Source of the DNA: Gaiellales bacterium
GTDB lineage: Bacteria; Actinomycetota; Thermoleophilia; Gaiellales; JAICJC01
Assembly: GCA_036273515.1 (NCBI GenBank)
Contig: DASUHM010000001.1
Location: forward strand, 1-55,038
DNA: 55,038 nucleotides
Reading direction: 5' to 3'
Position 1 is the stretch's first letter. Each line of letters starts with the position of its first letter. The position numbers and the translations under genes were made by a program. The notes beneath the pieces were generated by a model. The model ran no database searches. It was not told the DNA's origin and worked only from the letters and a program-made list of their open reading frames with translations. Below are positions 39,350-47,223 of this stretch, piece by piece.

Positions 39350-39352
39350 AGT
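39347..39352 (+). promoter_or_regulatory. -10-like hexamer TAGAGT for the DegT-family gene, overlapping a stop codon
   Basis: TAGAGT begins with the DedA stop TAG and ends 7 bases before ATG 39360. This favours ATG 39360 over the in-frame GTG at 39351, which would lie inside the hexamer. Confidence 0.45.
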
Positions 39353-39359
39353 GGCCGAC

Positions 39360-40469
39360 ATGCCGGTGCCTCTCATGGACATCCGCGGGCAGTACGAACA
39401 CCTCCTCGACGACGTCAAGCGCAGCGTCTGCGAGGTGATCGACTCGGGCCGCTTCATCCTCGGCCCGAACATGCGGGCGCTCGAGGACGAGGTCGCCTCG
39501 GCGACCGGCGCCTGCCATGCCGTCGCGGTCGCGAACGGCACCGACGCGCTGGTGCTGAGCCTCGAGGCGCTCGGCATCGGCCCCGGCGACGAGGTCATCA
39601 CGACCGCCTACACGTTCTATGCGACCGCCGAGGCCATCGCCCGGGTGGGCGGGACGCCGGTGTTCGCCGACATCGACCGGGCCACCTTCAACCTCGACCC
39701 GGGGGCCGTCGAGGCCGCGGTCACCGACCGCACCCGCGCCATCGTCGCGGTGCACGTCTTCGGCGGGCCGGCTGACATGCCCGGCCTGCGCGAGGTGGCC
39801 GGCCGCCACGGCCTGGCCGTGATCGAGGACGCCGCCCAGGCCTTCGGCGCAACGCTCGGCGGCCGCGGGGCGGGCAGCTTCGGCGACCTGGCCACGTTCT
39901 CGTTCTTCCCCACCAAGAACTTCCCCGCCTTCGGCGACGCCGGCATGGTCGTCTCCGGCAGCGCCGACCTGGCCGAGCGCGTCCGGCTCCTGCGCTTCCA
40001 CGGCTCGCGCGAGAAGCGCCGCTTCGAGCTCGTCGGCACGAACTCGCGCATGGACGAGATGCAGGCCGCCGTGCTGCGCCGGTTCCTGCCCGAGGTGGCG
40101 GGCTGGAACGCCGCCCGCCGGGCCGCCGCCGAGCGCTACCGCGCCCTCGGGCTCGGCGACCTGGTCGAGCTCCCGGTCACGGCCCCCGGCGCCGAGCACA
40201 TCTACCACCTCTACGTCGTGCGCGCCCACGCCCGCGACGAGCTCGCCCGCGCCCTCACCGAGGCCGGGATCGGCTGCCGGGCCTACTACGACGTCCCGCT
40301 CCACCTCCAGCCGGTGTTCGCCCATCTCGGCTATTCGTCCGGCGACCTGCCCGAGACCGAGCGGGCCGCCGACGAGGGCCTGGCGCTGCCCATGTTCCCG
40401 ACGCTCGACGAGGCGGCCCAGACCGAGGTCGTCGCGGCGGTGCGGGCGGCCGCGCTGGCCACGGCGTAG
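39360..40469 (+). CDS. DegT/DnrJ/EryC1/StrS-family PLP aminotransferase
   Basis: A 369-residue PLP enzyme of the sugar-aminotransferase family. Motifs: NGTDALVLSLEALGIGPGDEVITTAYTFYAT (59-89), IEDAAQAFGA with Asp157, and the PLP lysine Lys186 in FSFFPTKNFPAFGDAGMVV. The C-terminal YHLYVVRA and YYDVPLHLQPVF are also typical. It probably aminates a keto-sugar nucleotide for surface polysaccharide or glycolipid synthesis; the exact sugar is unknown. The DUF354 gene follows after 13 bases. Confidence 0.92.
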   Translation: MPVPLMDIRGQYEHLLDDVKRSVCEVIDSGRFILGPNMRALEDEVASATGACHAVAVANGTDALVLSLEALGIGPGDEVITTAYTFYATAEAIARVGGTPVFADIDRATFNLDPGAVEAAVTDRTRAIVAVHVFGGPADMPGLREVAGRHGLAVIEDAAQAFGATLGGRGAGSFGDLATFSFFPTKNFPAFGDAGMVVSGSADLAERVRLLRFHGSREKRRFELVGTNSRMDEMQAAVLRRFLPEVAGWNAARRAAAERYRALGLGDLVELPVTAPGAEHIYHLYVVRAHARDELARALTEAGIGCRAYYDVPLHLQPVFAHLGYSSGDLPETERAADEGLALPMFPTLDEAAQTEVVAAVRAAALATA

Positions 40470-40472
40470 CCT
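40467..40472 (+). promoter_or_regulatory. -10-like hexamer TAGCCT for the DUF354 gene, overlapping a stop codon
   Basis: TAGCCT begins with the DegT-family gene's stop and ends 10 bases before GTG 40483. Confidence 0.35.
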
Positions 40473-40482
40473 CCCGGCGGCC

Positions 40483-41499
40483 GTGCGCGTCTGGGTCGAC
40501 CTCACCAACTCCCCCCACGCGGTCATCTTCGCCCCGCTCGTGCGGCGGCTGCAGGCCCGGGGCGACGACGTGGCGGTGACGGCGCGCGCCTTCGCCCAGA
40601 CGCTCGAGCTGCTCGAGCTGCACGGGATCGAGCACACCGTCATCGGCCACCACGGCGGGGGCTCGCGGGCGGGCAAGGCCCGGGCGGCGGGCGACCGGGT
40701 GCGGGCGATGGTCGCGTTCGGCCGGAAGGGCCGGTTCGACGTCGCCATCGCCCACGGCTCGACCGACCTGCCGATGGCCTGCCGGCTCCTGGGCATCCCG
40801 AACACGACGATGTTCGACTACGAGTACGCGACCCTGCAGCACTCGCTCAACTGCCGCCTGGCGAACCGGGTGCTCGTGCCCGACGCGATCCCGCCCGAGC
40901 GGCTGCGCCGCTTCGGCGCCCGCCCGCCGCGGCTCGTGCGCTATCCGGGCCTGAAGGAGGAGTACTACCTGGCCGGGTTCGAGCCCGACCCGGCGGTGCC
41001 GCGGGCGCTGGGCATGGACGGGAGCCGGATCGGCGTGGTGCTGCGGCCGCCCGCCGACGTCGCCCTCTATCACCGGTTCTCCAACCCGCTCTTCGACGCG
41101 GTGCTCGAGCGGCTGGGCCGCCGCGAGGACGTCGTCTCGGTCGTCCTCCCGCGCACGCCCGAGCAGGGGACGCGCATCCGCGCCCTCGACCTGCCGTCGA
41201 TCGTCGTCCCCGAGCACGCCGTCGACGGCGGCAGCCTGGTCACCGGGGCTGACCTCGTCGTCAGCGCGGGCGGCACGATGAACCGCGAGGCAGTCGTTCT
41301 GGGGACGCCCGTCTACACGACCTTTGCCGGCCGCCTGGGCGGCGTGGACGAGCGGCTCCTCGGCGAGGGCCGCCTGCGGCCGCTCGAGTCGGCCGACGAC
41401 CTCGTCCTCGAGCGCAAGCCGGCCGCCCTGGCCGAGCGCCGCCGCCGCGACCCCGACCACCTGCTGGCGCTTGCGCTGACGGGCCTGGCGAAGCCGTAG
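40483..41499 (+). CDS. DUF354-domain protein (GT-B glycosyltransferase-like)
   Basis: A 338-residue protein. The DUF354 opening RVWVDLTNSPHAVIFAPLVRRL is followed by a Rossmann-like half with DVAIAHGSTDLPMACRLLGIPNTTMFDYEYA. The C-terminal half has VVSAGGTMNREAVVLGTPVYTTFAGRLGGVDERLL near 262-297, which resembles the donor-binding site of UDP-GlcNAc epimerase/MurG-type GT-B enzymes. Function is not established for the family; many members sit in polysaccharide loci, as here beside a sugar aminotransferase. Confidence 0.85.
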   Translation: MRVWVDLTNSPHAVIFAPLVRRLQARGDDVAVTARAFAQTLELLELHGIEHTVIGHHGGGSRAGKARAAGDRVRAMVAFGRKGRFDVAIAHGSTDLPMACRLLGIPNTTMFDYEYATLQHSLNCRLANRVLVPDAIPPERLRRFGARPPRLVRYPGLKEEYYLAGFEPDPAVPRALGMDGSRIGVVLRPPADVALYHRFSNPLFDAVLERLGRREDVVSVVLPRTPEQGTRIRALDLPSIVVPEHAVDGGSLVTGADLVVSAGGTMNREAVVLGTPVYTTFAGRLGGVDERLLGEGRLRPLESADDLVLERKPAALAERRRRDPDHLLALALTGLAKP

Positions 41500-41507
41500 G
41501 GCACGGT

Positions 41508-41536
41508 GGGGACAGTCGCGGATGGGGAATGTCCCC
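41508..41536. repeat. Imperfect palindrome GGGGACAGTC...GAATGTCCCC after the DUF354 gene
   Basis: The arms pair with mismatches around an 9-base loop. The element begins 8 bases after the DUF354 stop (41499) and ends 11 bases before the LysR -10 hexamer. It is a diverged relative of the perfect palindrome at 51685-51716. Confidence 0.5.
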
Positions 41537-41547
41537 TATTCTGCCGA

Positions 41548-41553
41548 TAAGAT
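41548..41553 (+). promoter_or_regulatory. -10-like hexamer TAAGAT for the LysR gene
   Basis: TAAGAT ends 6 bases before ATG 41560, predicting a leaderless mRNA. Confidence 0.5.
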
Positions 41554-41559
41554 GTCCTT

Positions 41560-42474
41560 ATGGATCTGCGGCAGCTGCAGACCTTCGTCGAGGTGGTCGA
41601 GCGCGGCTCGTTCTCGGCCGCGGCCGACGCGCTCGGCGTGACCCAGCCCGCGGTGAGCCAGCAGATCCAGACGCTCGAGCGCATGCTGGGCGAGCCGCTG
41701 ATCGACCGCTCCGGCCGCCGCGCGGCCCCGACCGACCGCGGCGAGGTGCTGCACCGCTACGCGCTTCGCATGCTCGCCCTGCGCGACGAGCTTGCCCGCG
41801 ACCTGGCCCAGGACTCCGACCAGCCCACCGGCCACCTGATCGTCGGCGCATCCACCGGGCCTGGGGAGCACGTGCTGCCGCAGCTCCTGGGCGGCTTCCG
41901 GGCGGCGCACCCGCGGGTCGAGGTGACGCTCCGGGTCGATGCCACCGGCTCGGTGATCGACCGCGTGCTCGACCGCGACCTGGAGCTCGGCGTCGTCGGC
42001 GCCCGCCGCAGCCATCGCGCCCTCGAGTTCGAGCCCTTCCTGCGTGACCGGGTCGTGCTGGCGGTCCCCGCCGGCCACCGCTTCGCCGGCCGGGCCGTGA
42101 GCCTGGAGGAGCTCGTGGCCGAGCCCCAGGTCGTCATGCAGCCCGGCGCCGGCATCCGCCAAGTGATCGAGGACGAGCTGCGCGAGGCCGGCGTGCGCGT
42201 GCGCGACCTGAACGTCGCGATGGAGGCCGGCCTCCAGGAGTCGGCCAAGTCCGCGGTCGAGGCCGGCTACGGCGTCTGCTTCTTCTCCTCGCTGGCGGTG
42301 CAGAAGGAGCTGCGGCTGGGGACGCTCGCGACCGCCGAGGTGACGGGGCTCGACCCCGTCCGCGACTTCTACTCGGTGCGCCTGGCGACGCGAAGCCGGC
42401 GGCGGCTCACGGACGCCTTCCTTGCGTGGTGCCGTGAGCGGCTCGCCGCCGACTTCGCGCCGGTTCTCCGCTAG
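41560..42474 (+). CDS. LysR-family transcriptional regulator
   Basis: A 304-residue protein. The N-terminal winged helix-turn-helix is MDLRQLQTFVEVVERGSFSAAADALGVTQPAVSQQIQTLERMLGEPLIDRSGRR. The C-terminal substrate-binding domain begins around HLIVGASTGPGEHVLPQLL (about 90-108) and contains RVDATGSVIDRVLDRDLELGVVGAR, as in CysB/CbbR-like effector domains. The effector and targets are unknown; the downstream gene is convergent, so the usual divergent target is absent. The stop shares a CTAG with the convergent gene at 42471. Confidence 0.93.
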   Translation: MDLRQLQTFVEVVERGSFSAAADALGVTQPAVSQQIQTLERMLGEPLIDRSGRRAAPTDRGEVLHRYALRMLALRDELARDLAQDSDQPTGHLIVGASTGPGEHVLPQLLGGFRAAHPRVEVTLRVDATGSVIDRVLDRDLELGVVGARRSHRALEFEPFLRDRVVLAVPAGHRFAGRAVSLEELVAEPQVVMQPGAGIRQVIEDELREAGVRVRDLNVAMEAGLQESAKSAVEAGYGVCFFSSLAVQKELRLGTLATAEVTGLDPVRDFYSVRLATRSRRRLTDAFLAWCRERLAADFAPVLR

Positions 42475-43163
42475 CGCACCGGCGGGATGTGCAGGTCGCC
42501 CCGGTTGGCGCGGCAGCTCTGGGCCACGCCGCTCGGGTCGCCGGCCGCCGCCAGAGCGTAGTTGTGCTTGACGTACCGGATGCCGCCGTCGGAGGCGTAG
42601 ATCGCGAACGGGGGCTTCGTGCCGGCCGGCGGCGCCACGTTCTCGGGCGAGCCGGGAGGAGCGACGACGATGTGGTGCCGGACGAGATCGCTCAGCGCGG
42701 CGCGGGCGCTGCCGGCCGCTGGAGCGTCGTGCGCCCGGATGGCCTCGGCCCAGTAGCACTCCCAGGCGGTCTGGGCGATGCCGACGGCCATGCCGCCCGG
42801 CTCGCTGCGGTTCGTGATCGTGTGCGGGGCAAGCGTGCGGTAGGGCCAGGCCATGCCGGGCGGCAGGCGCAGCTCGTGCGTGGCGTCGCGGTACAGCTTC
42901 CGCCACACCTGCGGGTCCTTGATGAACGTGTTGTCGGTGTGCCAGCCGAACAGGTTCGTGCTGACGGCGACCGCCGTGCCCGCGGTGAGCGTCACCGCGA
43001 GGCCGGCGGCGGCGGCGAGGACGAGCTTGCGGCGGCGGCGGGCCGGGCGAGCGCCGGCGCCGCTCGGCGGCGTGGCGACGATGCGGTCGAAGAGGGTCTC
43101 GCGATCTGCCTCGATCGGCACCGAGGCGGGCCGGGAGGCGCGGAGGCGATCCATGGCGTTCAT
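42471..43163 (-). CDS. Membrane-anchored partner protein of an ECF sigma factor
   Basis: A 230-residue protein with a cytoplasmic N-terminus of about 45 residues, a basic patch RPARRRRK, one membrane helix (about 48-68) and an extracytoplasmic domain with four cysteines or so. It is translated with the sigma factor gene upstream through an ATGA overlap, the arrangement of anti-sigma or sigma-response proteins. No ZAS zinc motif is visible in the N-terminus, so if it is an anti-sigma factor it is of another class. ATG 43154 is an alternative start. Confidence 0.6.
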   Translation of the reverse strand: MNAMDRLRASRPASVPIEADRETLFDRIVATPPSGAGARPARRRRKLVLAAAAGLAVTLTAGTAVAVSTNLFGWHTDNTFIKDPQVWRKLYRDATHELRLPPGMAWPYRTLAPHTITNRSEPGGMAVGIAQTAWECYWAEAIRAHDAPAAGSARAALSDLVRHHIVVAPPGSPENVAPPAGTKPPFAIYASDGGIRYVKHNYALAAAGDPSGVAQSCRANRGDLHIPPVR

Positions 43164-43690
43164 GTGGACTTCACCTCGAGGACGTCGGGGGTGTTCGGGA
43201 GTCCGTCCGCGGCGAGCGACCGGGCGAAGCGGCGCCGGGCGCGCAGCAGGCGGACGCGGAACGCGACCGGCGCGATGCCGAGCGCCTCCGCGGCCTGGGC
43301 GGGGGTCAGGTCCTCCCAGGCGACGAGCAGGAGCGCCTCGCGGTCGCGCTCGGGGAGCGCCCGCAGGGCGCGGGTGACGGCCGGGTCGGCGCTCTCCACG
43401 GCCGGTGCGGCCTCCGGCCGGGCCAGCACCCGGTCGGCCTGCGAGCGACGCGAGCTCCGCCGCCGCTCGGCCATGAGCAGGTTTCGGGCCGTGACGAAGA
43501 GCCACGGCCGCGGGTCGTCCACGGGGACGCGGTCGAGCCGGCGCCATGCGATCGCCATCGTCTCGGCGGCGATCGCCTCCGGGTCGGAGCTGCCGCGGCG
43601 GGCCGCGTAGTCGGCGACCGGCTGGAGGTGCGCGAAGACGCGCCGGAAGCGCGCCTCCGGCCCTTCTGGGGGGTGTTGGTCTGGGTTCAC
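43160..43690 (-). CDS. ECF-type RNA polymerase sigma factor
   Basis: A 176-residue sigma-70-family protein. Region 2 runs from about FRRVFAHLQPVADYAARR to DDPRPWLFVTARNLLMAERRRSSRR, with the IAAETMAIAWRRLDRVP segment of region 2.4. Region 4 is DPAVTRALRALPERDREALLLVAWEDLTPAQAAEALGIAPVAFRVRLLRARRRFA, a clear sigma-70 region-4 helix-turn-helix. It starts with GTG 43690 and is coupled to the membrane protein gene. Its promoters and stimulus are unknown. Confidence 0.9.
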   Translation of the reverse strand: MNPDQHPPEGPEARFRRVFAHLQPVADYAARRGSSDPEAIAAETMAIAWRRLDRVPVDDPRPWLFVTARNLLMAERRRSSRRSQADRVLARPEAAPAVESADPAVTRALRALPERDREALLLVAWEDLTPAQAAEALGIAPVAFRVRLLRARRRFARSLAADGLPNTPDVLEVKST

Positions 43691-43727
43691 ACCCCTACCT
43701 GTCGCGAAGGCGTCCGGGCGTTACAGG

Positions 43728-43991
43728 TCAGCGGGCGCTGCCGCGCCAGTCGTCGAGGTCGGTCCAGAAGCTCGACCGCAGGGCGTCGGCGAGCCGCTCG
43801 TCGGTGTGGGCGGCGTTGAAGACGTTGTACGTCGTGTCGGCGCAGACCTCGATCTCGCTCAGCCGCACCGCACCGAGCGCGAGCACGATGTCGTGCGGCA
43901 GCTGCAGCTCGTCGGCCGTGTAGTGCTTGAAGTGCAGATCCGGCGCGCGGTCCATCAGCTCCGGCCAGTCAGGGCAGGTGCGCGTCGCCAT
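43728..43991 (-). CDS. Conserved-looking small protein, unknown function
   Basis: An 87-residue acidic protein with no membrane segment, opening MATRTCPDWPELMDRAPDLHFKHYTADELQLP and ending WTDLDDWRGSAR. I recognise no domain. TAGACT 6 bases upstream of ATG 43991 supports it as a real, separately transcribed gene between the polysaccharide and sigma-factor genes. Confidence 0.65.
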   Translation of the reverse strand: MATRTCPDWPELMDRAPDLHFKHYTADELQLPHDIVLALGAVRLSEIEVCADTTYNVFNAAHTDERLADALRSSFWTDLDDWRGSAR

Positions 43992-43997
43992 CCGGGA

Positions 43998-44003
43998 AGT
44001 CTA
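43998..44003 (-). promoter_or_regulatory. -10-like hexamer TAGACT for the 87-residue protein gene, overlapping a stop codon
   Basis: On the minus strand the hexamer begins with the TAG stop of the Wzz-like gene (44003-44001) and ends 6 bases before ATG 43991. Confidence 0.45.
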
Positions 44004-44915
44004 TGCCTGGGCGTGCCGGGGGCGCGAGCTCAGCGCCTCCCAGGCCAGGGCCAGGCCGATGCCCACGATCAGCCCCACCATGGCGGCGATGATGAGCGAG
44101 CTGCGCCGGGTCGCCGCGCTCACCTGGTGGGCGGCGGCCTGCGAGATGAACTGCGACGACTCGATGTCCTTCGCGGCTACGAGGGCGACCTGGTCGTTCG
44201 TCAGGTTGAGCGTGAGGGTGCCGATCTGATCGGCGGCGGCGGAGAGGTTGCTGACGAACGGCGACGAGGCCGCCACCTTGTCGAGCGGCGCCGCGTTCGA
44301 CGCGTCGATCGCCGCCAGGTTTGCGTGCGCCCGCCTCTGCACCTCCTGCAGCACCTTCAGCTCGGCCTTCTCGGTCGCGACCCGACCGGAGATCAGGTCC
44401 GTTTTCATCGTCGTGTAGCGGTTCGCGTAGTCGATCAGGGAGTGCGCCAGCGAGTTGGTCGCGGCCTGCACCTTCGCCCGCGTCCACGGACCCTCGACGT
44501 TGATCGAGATCGTCGGCGGCCCGCCCCCTGTCGACGCCTTGCCGGCGGCGCCCGAGCCGGCCGGCGACGACGAGAGCACGCTCACGTGCTTGCGCAGGCT
44601 GCGGTTGTCGATCCCGGCGGCGGCCGCGGCCTTGGCGATCTGCTGCGGCGCGGTGACGTACTGGATCGAGATCTGGGGGTTCGAGAGCGGCGTCGAGGTC
44701 AGCACCGACGCGCCGCCTGGAGTGAACGGCTGTCCCAGGTAGACCGAGGCCGTCGCCGCGGACTGCTTCGTCGCCCCGCTCACGCCGTGCAGGAACACCA
44801 GCGCGACCGCTGCCACGACGGAGAGGACGATCACATACCACCGCCTCATGGCACGCCGGAAGTACTCGGTCACCCGCACCTCGCCGGCGGGCTGCGGGGG
44901 CGGGGATGTGGACAC
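44001..44915 (-). CDS. Wzz/chain-length-determinant-like polysaccharide protein
   Basis: A 304-residue protein with the Wzz-type plan: a short cytoplasmic N-terminus with VTEYFRRAMRRWYVIVLSVVAAVALVFL (helix about 26-43), a long extracytoplasmic region with helical segments, and a second helix near 272-291 (IIAAMVGLIVGIGLALAWEAL). No Walker kinase motif follows, so it is not a fused BY-kinase. Such proteins regulate polymer length or export of surface polysaccharide. It is divergent from a glycosyltransferase gene across a 24-base gap that holds both -10 hexamers. Confidence 0.82.
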   Translation of the reverse strand: MSTSPPPQPAGEVRVTEYFRRAMRRWYVIVLSVVAAVALVFLHGVSGATKQSAATASVYLGQPFTPGGASVLTSTPLSNPQISIQYVTAPQQIAKAAAAAGIDNRSLRKHVSVLSSSPAGSGAAGKASTGGGPPTISINVEGPWTRAKVQAATNSLAHSLIDYANRYTTMKTDLISGRVATEKAELKVLQEVQRRAHANLAAIDASNAAPLDKVAASSPFVSNLSAAADQIGTLTLNLTNDQVALVAAKDIESSQFISQAAAHQVSAATRRSSLIIAAMVGLIVGIGLALAWEALSSRPRHAQA

Positions 44916-44922
44916 GGAGGGG

Positions 44923-44928
44923 TAGTCT
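44923..44928 (+). promoter_or_regulatory. -10-like hexamer TAGTCT for the GT4 gene
   Basis: TAGTCT ends 11 bases before TTG 44940. Together with the opposite-strand hexamer it forms the palindromic heptamer TAGTCTA. Confidence 0.35.
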
Positions 44929-44929
44929 A
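44924..44929 (-). promoter_or_regulatory. -10-like hexamer TAGACT for the Wzz-like gene
   Basis: The minus-strand hexamer ends 8 bases before GTG 44915 and shares five bases with the plus-strand hexamer at 44923-44928. Confidence 0.45.
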
Positions 44930-44939
44930 GTCAGCCCCA

Positions 44940-46085
44940 TTGGAGCAAGCTTTGGTCACCCGTCCCCTCCGCGTGGCGCTTGTCGACCCGTCCGGCTACT
45001 CGCGGCCGTACGATCATGAGCTCGCCCGCGCCCTTGCCCGGCGCGGCCACGAGGTCACGCTGTGGACGTCCGCATTCGTCCACGGCGATGCTCCCCAGCC
45101 GGCCGGATACGCCGTACGCGAGCACTTCTACCGGCGCAGCAACGCGATGCGGGTCGGCGCTCGCCTGCGCCCGGCCGCGAAGGCGGCAGAGCACGTCGCC
45201 GACCTGCGTCGGCTGCGCGGAGCGCTGCGCCGCGAGCGCCCCGACGTCGTCCACGTGCAGTGGGCCGTCCTGCGGCCGGTCGAGCGGACGTTCTACCGCC
45301 GCCTGCATGCGTCCGGGATTCCGGTGGTCTTCACCGCGCACGACCCGGTGCCGAACGTCGGCGGCGCCGCCCGCAGGCGATCGGTCGCCGCCACGGCGCG
45401 GTCGTTCGCGCGGGTGATCTGCCACAGCGACTGGGGCCGCCGCGCGCTCGTCGAGCAGTGCGGCGTCGAGCCCGGGCGGGTGCGGGTCGTCCCCCACGGC
45501 GTGTTCGGCTACCTGGCCGAGCTCGCGCCGGTCGCGCCGCCCGCCGACCCGAACGGCCCGCTGGCGGTCGCGCCGGGGCTGATCAGGCCGTACAAGGGCA
45601 CCGACGTCCTGCTCGAGGCCTGGCCGCAGGTGCGCCGCCACGTCCCCGATGCGACGCTGCTCGTGGCCGGGCGGCCGATGATGGACACGTCCGCCCTTCC
45701 GACCGGCCAGCCGGGGGTGGTGTACCTGCCCCGTTACCTCTCCGACGCCGAGCTGGCCGCCGCCCTGCGCCGGGCGGACGCCGTCGTCATGCCCTACCGC
45801 CGCATCGACAACTCGGGCGTGCTCGCGGCGGCGCTCGCGTTCGCGGCGCCGCTCGTCCTGAGCGACGTGGGCGGGTTCGGGGAGCTCCACCGCCGTGACG
45901 GCGTCGGCGAGCTGGTGCAGGCCGGCGACGCCGCCGGCCTGGCCGCGGCGCTCACCCGCGTGCTCGGCGACGACGACCTGCGCGCCGCCCTGCGCGAGCG
46001 CAGCGCCGCGGCGGCCGCCGGCCCGCTCAGCTGGGCAGCCGTCGCCGAGCGCACCGAGGACGTGTACAGGGAGCTCGCTAGGTGA
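44940..46085 (+). CDS. GT4-family glycosyltransferase
   Basis: 381 residues from TTG 44940; TTG 44952 and GTG 44970 are alternatives. It has the GT-B fold with an N-terminal acceptor half (LVDPSGYSRPYDHELARALARRGHEVTLWT) and the GT4 donor-site region VAPGLIRPYKGTDVLLEAWPQV (about 209-230), then ADAVVMPYRRIDNSGVLAAALAFAAPLVLSDVGGFGEL (about 278-315). GT4 enzymes transfer sugars from nucleotide sugars with retention of configuration. It is convergent with the GT2 gene (8-base overlap of the 3' ends) within the polysaccharide locus. Confidence 0.9.
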   Translation: MEQALVTRPLRVALVDPSGYSRPYDHELARALARRGHEVTLWTSAFVHGDAPQPAGYAVREHFYRRSNAMRVGARLRPAAKAAEHVADLRRLRGALRRERPDVVHVQWAVLRPVERTFYRRLHASGIPVVFTAHDPVPNVGGAARRRSVAATARSFARVICHSDWGRRALVEQCGVEPGRVRVVPHGVFGYLAELAPVAPPADPNGPLAVAPGLIRPYKGTDVLLEAWPQVRRHVPDATLLVAGRPMMDTSALPTGQPGVVYLPRYLSDAELAAALRRADAVVMPYRRIDNSGVLAAALAFAAPLVLSDVGGFGELHRRDGVGELVQAGDAAGLAAALTRVLGDDDLRAALRERSAAAAAGPLSWAAVAERTEDVYRELAR

Positions 46086-47223
46086 GCCGCGAGCCGGCGG
46101 CCTTGTCCCACGTCGCCGGGACGCCGCGGCGCAGGTAGCCGACGAGCGCGATCACGGTCGCGAGCGTCACGAGCAGGTAGTAGTGCAGGATCCGCAGCAC
46201 GCGGACGCGTCCGCGCAGCAGCATCGAGAGCCCGACGAGCGCCAGGCCCGCCAGCTGGGCTGCCAGGGCGACCGCGTAGACGGTGGCGTGGGGCGCCAGG
46301 GCGGCGCTCGTGACCAGCAGCAGGAGGTGCAGCGGCCCGCTCCAGTAGCGCAGCAGGCGGTGGGAGACGATCTCGACCCAGTACACCGGCCCCAGCCGGC
46401 GCAGGCCGAACATGCGGCCGCGGAACAGGATCAGCCAGCAGTGCTCGAACATGCGCACCTTGCGCCGGAACTCGTCCTCGATGTCGGTCGTCATCGGCTC
46501 CGTGGCCCGCGCCGAGGGCTCGTACACGGCCCGGTAGCCGTTCTGCACCATCAGGTAGGGGAAGCTGAGGTCGTGGCCGAAGCGGGGATCGACGTCGCGG
46601 TAGGCCTCGCGGCGGACGGCGTAGATGGCGCCGTTCGACCCGGTCATCGAGTGCGCCTGCGACTCGCGCGTGCGCAGCCACATCTCGTAGCGCCAGTAGA
46701 GGCCCTCCTGGTTCGTGCCGCCGCCGGGGTTGACGAGGCGGACGTTGCCGCAGGCCATGCCCACCGCCGGGTCCGCGAAGGGGCGCACCAGCCGCCGCAG
46801 CGCATCCGGCTCCCACAGCACGTTGGCGTCGCCGAACGCGACGATCTCGCCCGTTGTCTCCGCCACCGCCCGGTCCTGCGCCGCCACCTTGCCACCGCGC
46901 GGGCAGTGGATCAGGCGCACGCCGCGATCGGCGAACCCGGCCACGAGCTCGTGGGTGGCGTCGGTCGAGTCGTCCGAGGTGACGACGATGTCGAGCCGGT
47001 CGGCCGGGTAGTCGAGGGCGAGCGCGTTCTCGAGCTTCGCGACGATCACGTCCTCCTCGTCGTACGCCGGGATGATCAGGCTGACGTGTGGGAGGATGTC
47101 CGCCGCCGCGACCGGCCACGGCCGCACCCGCGCCCAGCCGGCGATCGCGAGCGGATAGAGCAGGTGCGTCCAGACGAGCGCCGCCAGGCTGACCCAGAAG
47201 ACGATCTCGAGAACGAGGGTCAT
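46078..47223 (-). CDS. Membrane-bound GT2-family glycosyltransferase
   Basis: A 381-residue processive-type GT2 protein with an N-terminal helix (about 4-24), a catalytic domain and about three C-terminal helices from residue 290. The catalytic motifs are SLIIPAYDEEDVIVAKLENAL (about 48-68), VTSDDSTDAT with the DxD-like acidic pair, FGDANVLWEPDALRRLV, and the late acceptor-site region GHDLSFPYLMVQNGY with a downstream FRRKVRM segment in place of Q-x-x-R-W. It probably extends or initiates a lipid-linked polysaccharide. Both ends overlap neighbours; the start overlaps the ligase-like gene stop (ATGA). Confidence 0.88.
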   Translation of the reverse strand: MTLVLEIVFWVSLAALVWTHLLYPLAIAGWARVRPWPVAAADILPHVSLIIPAYDEEDVIVAKLENALALDYPADRLDIVVTSDDSTDATHELVAGFADRGVRLIHCPRGGKVAAQDRAVAETTGEIVAFGDANVLWEPDALRRLVRPFADPAVGMACGNVRLVNPGGGTNQEGLYWRYEMWLRTRESQAHSMTGSNGAIYAVRREAYRDVDPRFGHDLSFPYLMVQNGYRAVYEPSARATEPMTTDIEDEFRRKVRMFEHCWLILFRGRMFGLRRLGPVYWVEIVSHRLLRYWSGPLHLLLLVTSAALAPHATVYAVALAAQLAGLALVGLSMLLRGRVRVLRILHYYLLVTLATVIALVGYLRRGVPATWDKAAGSRLT

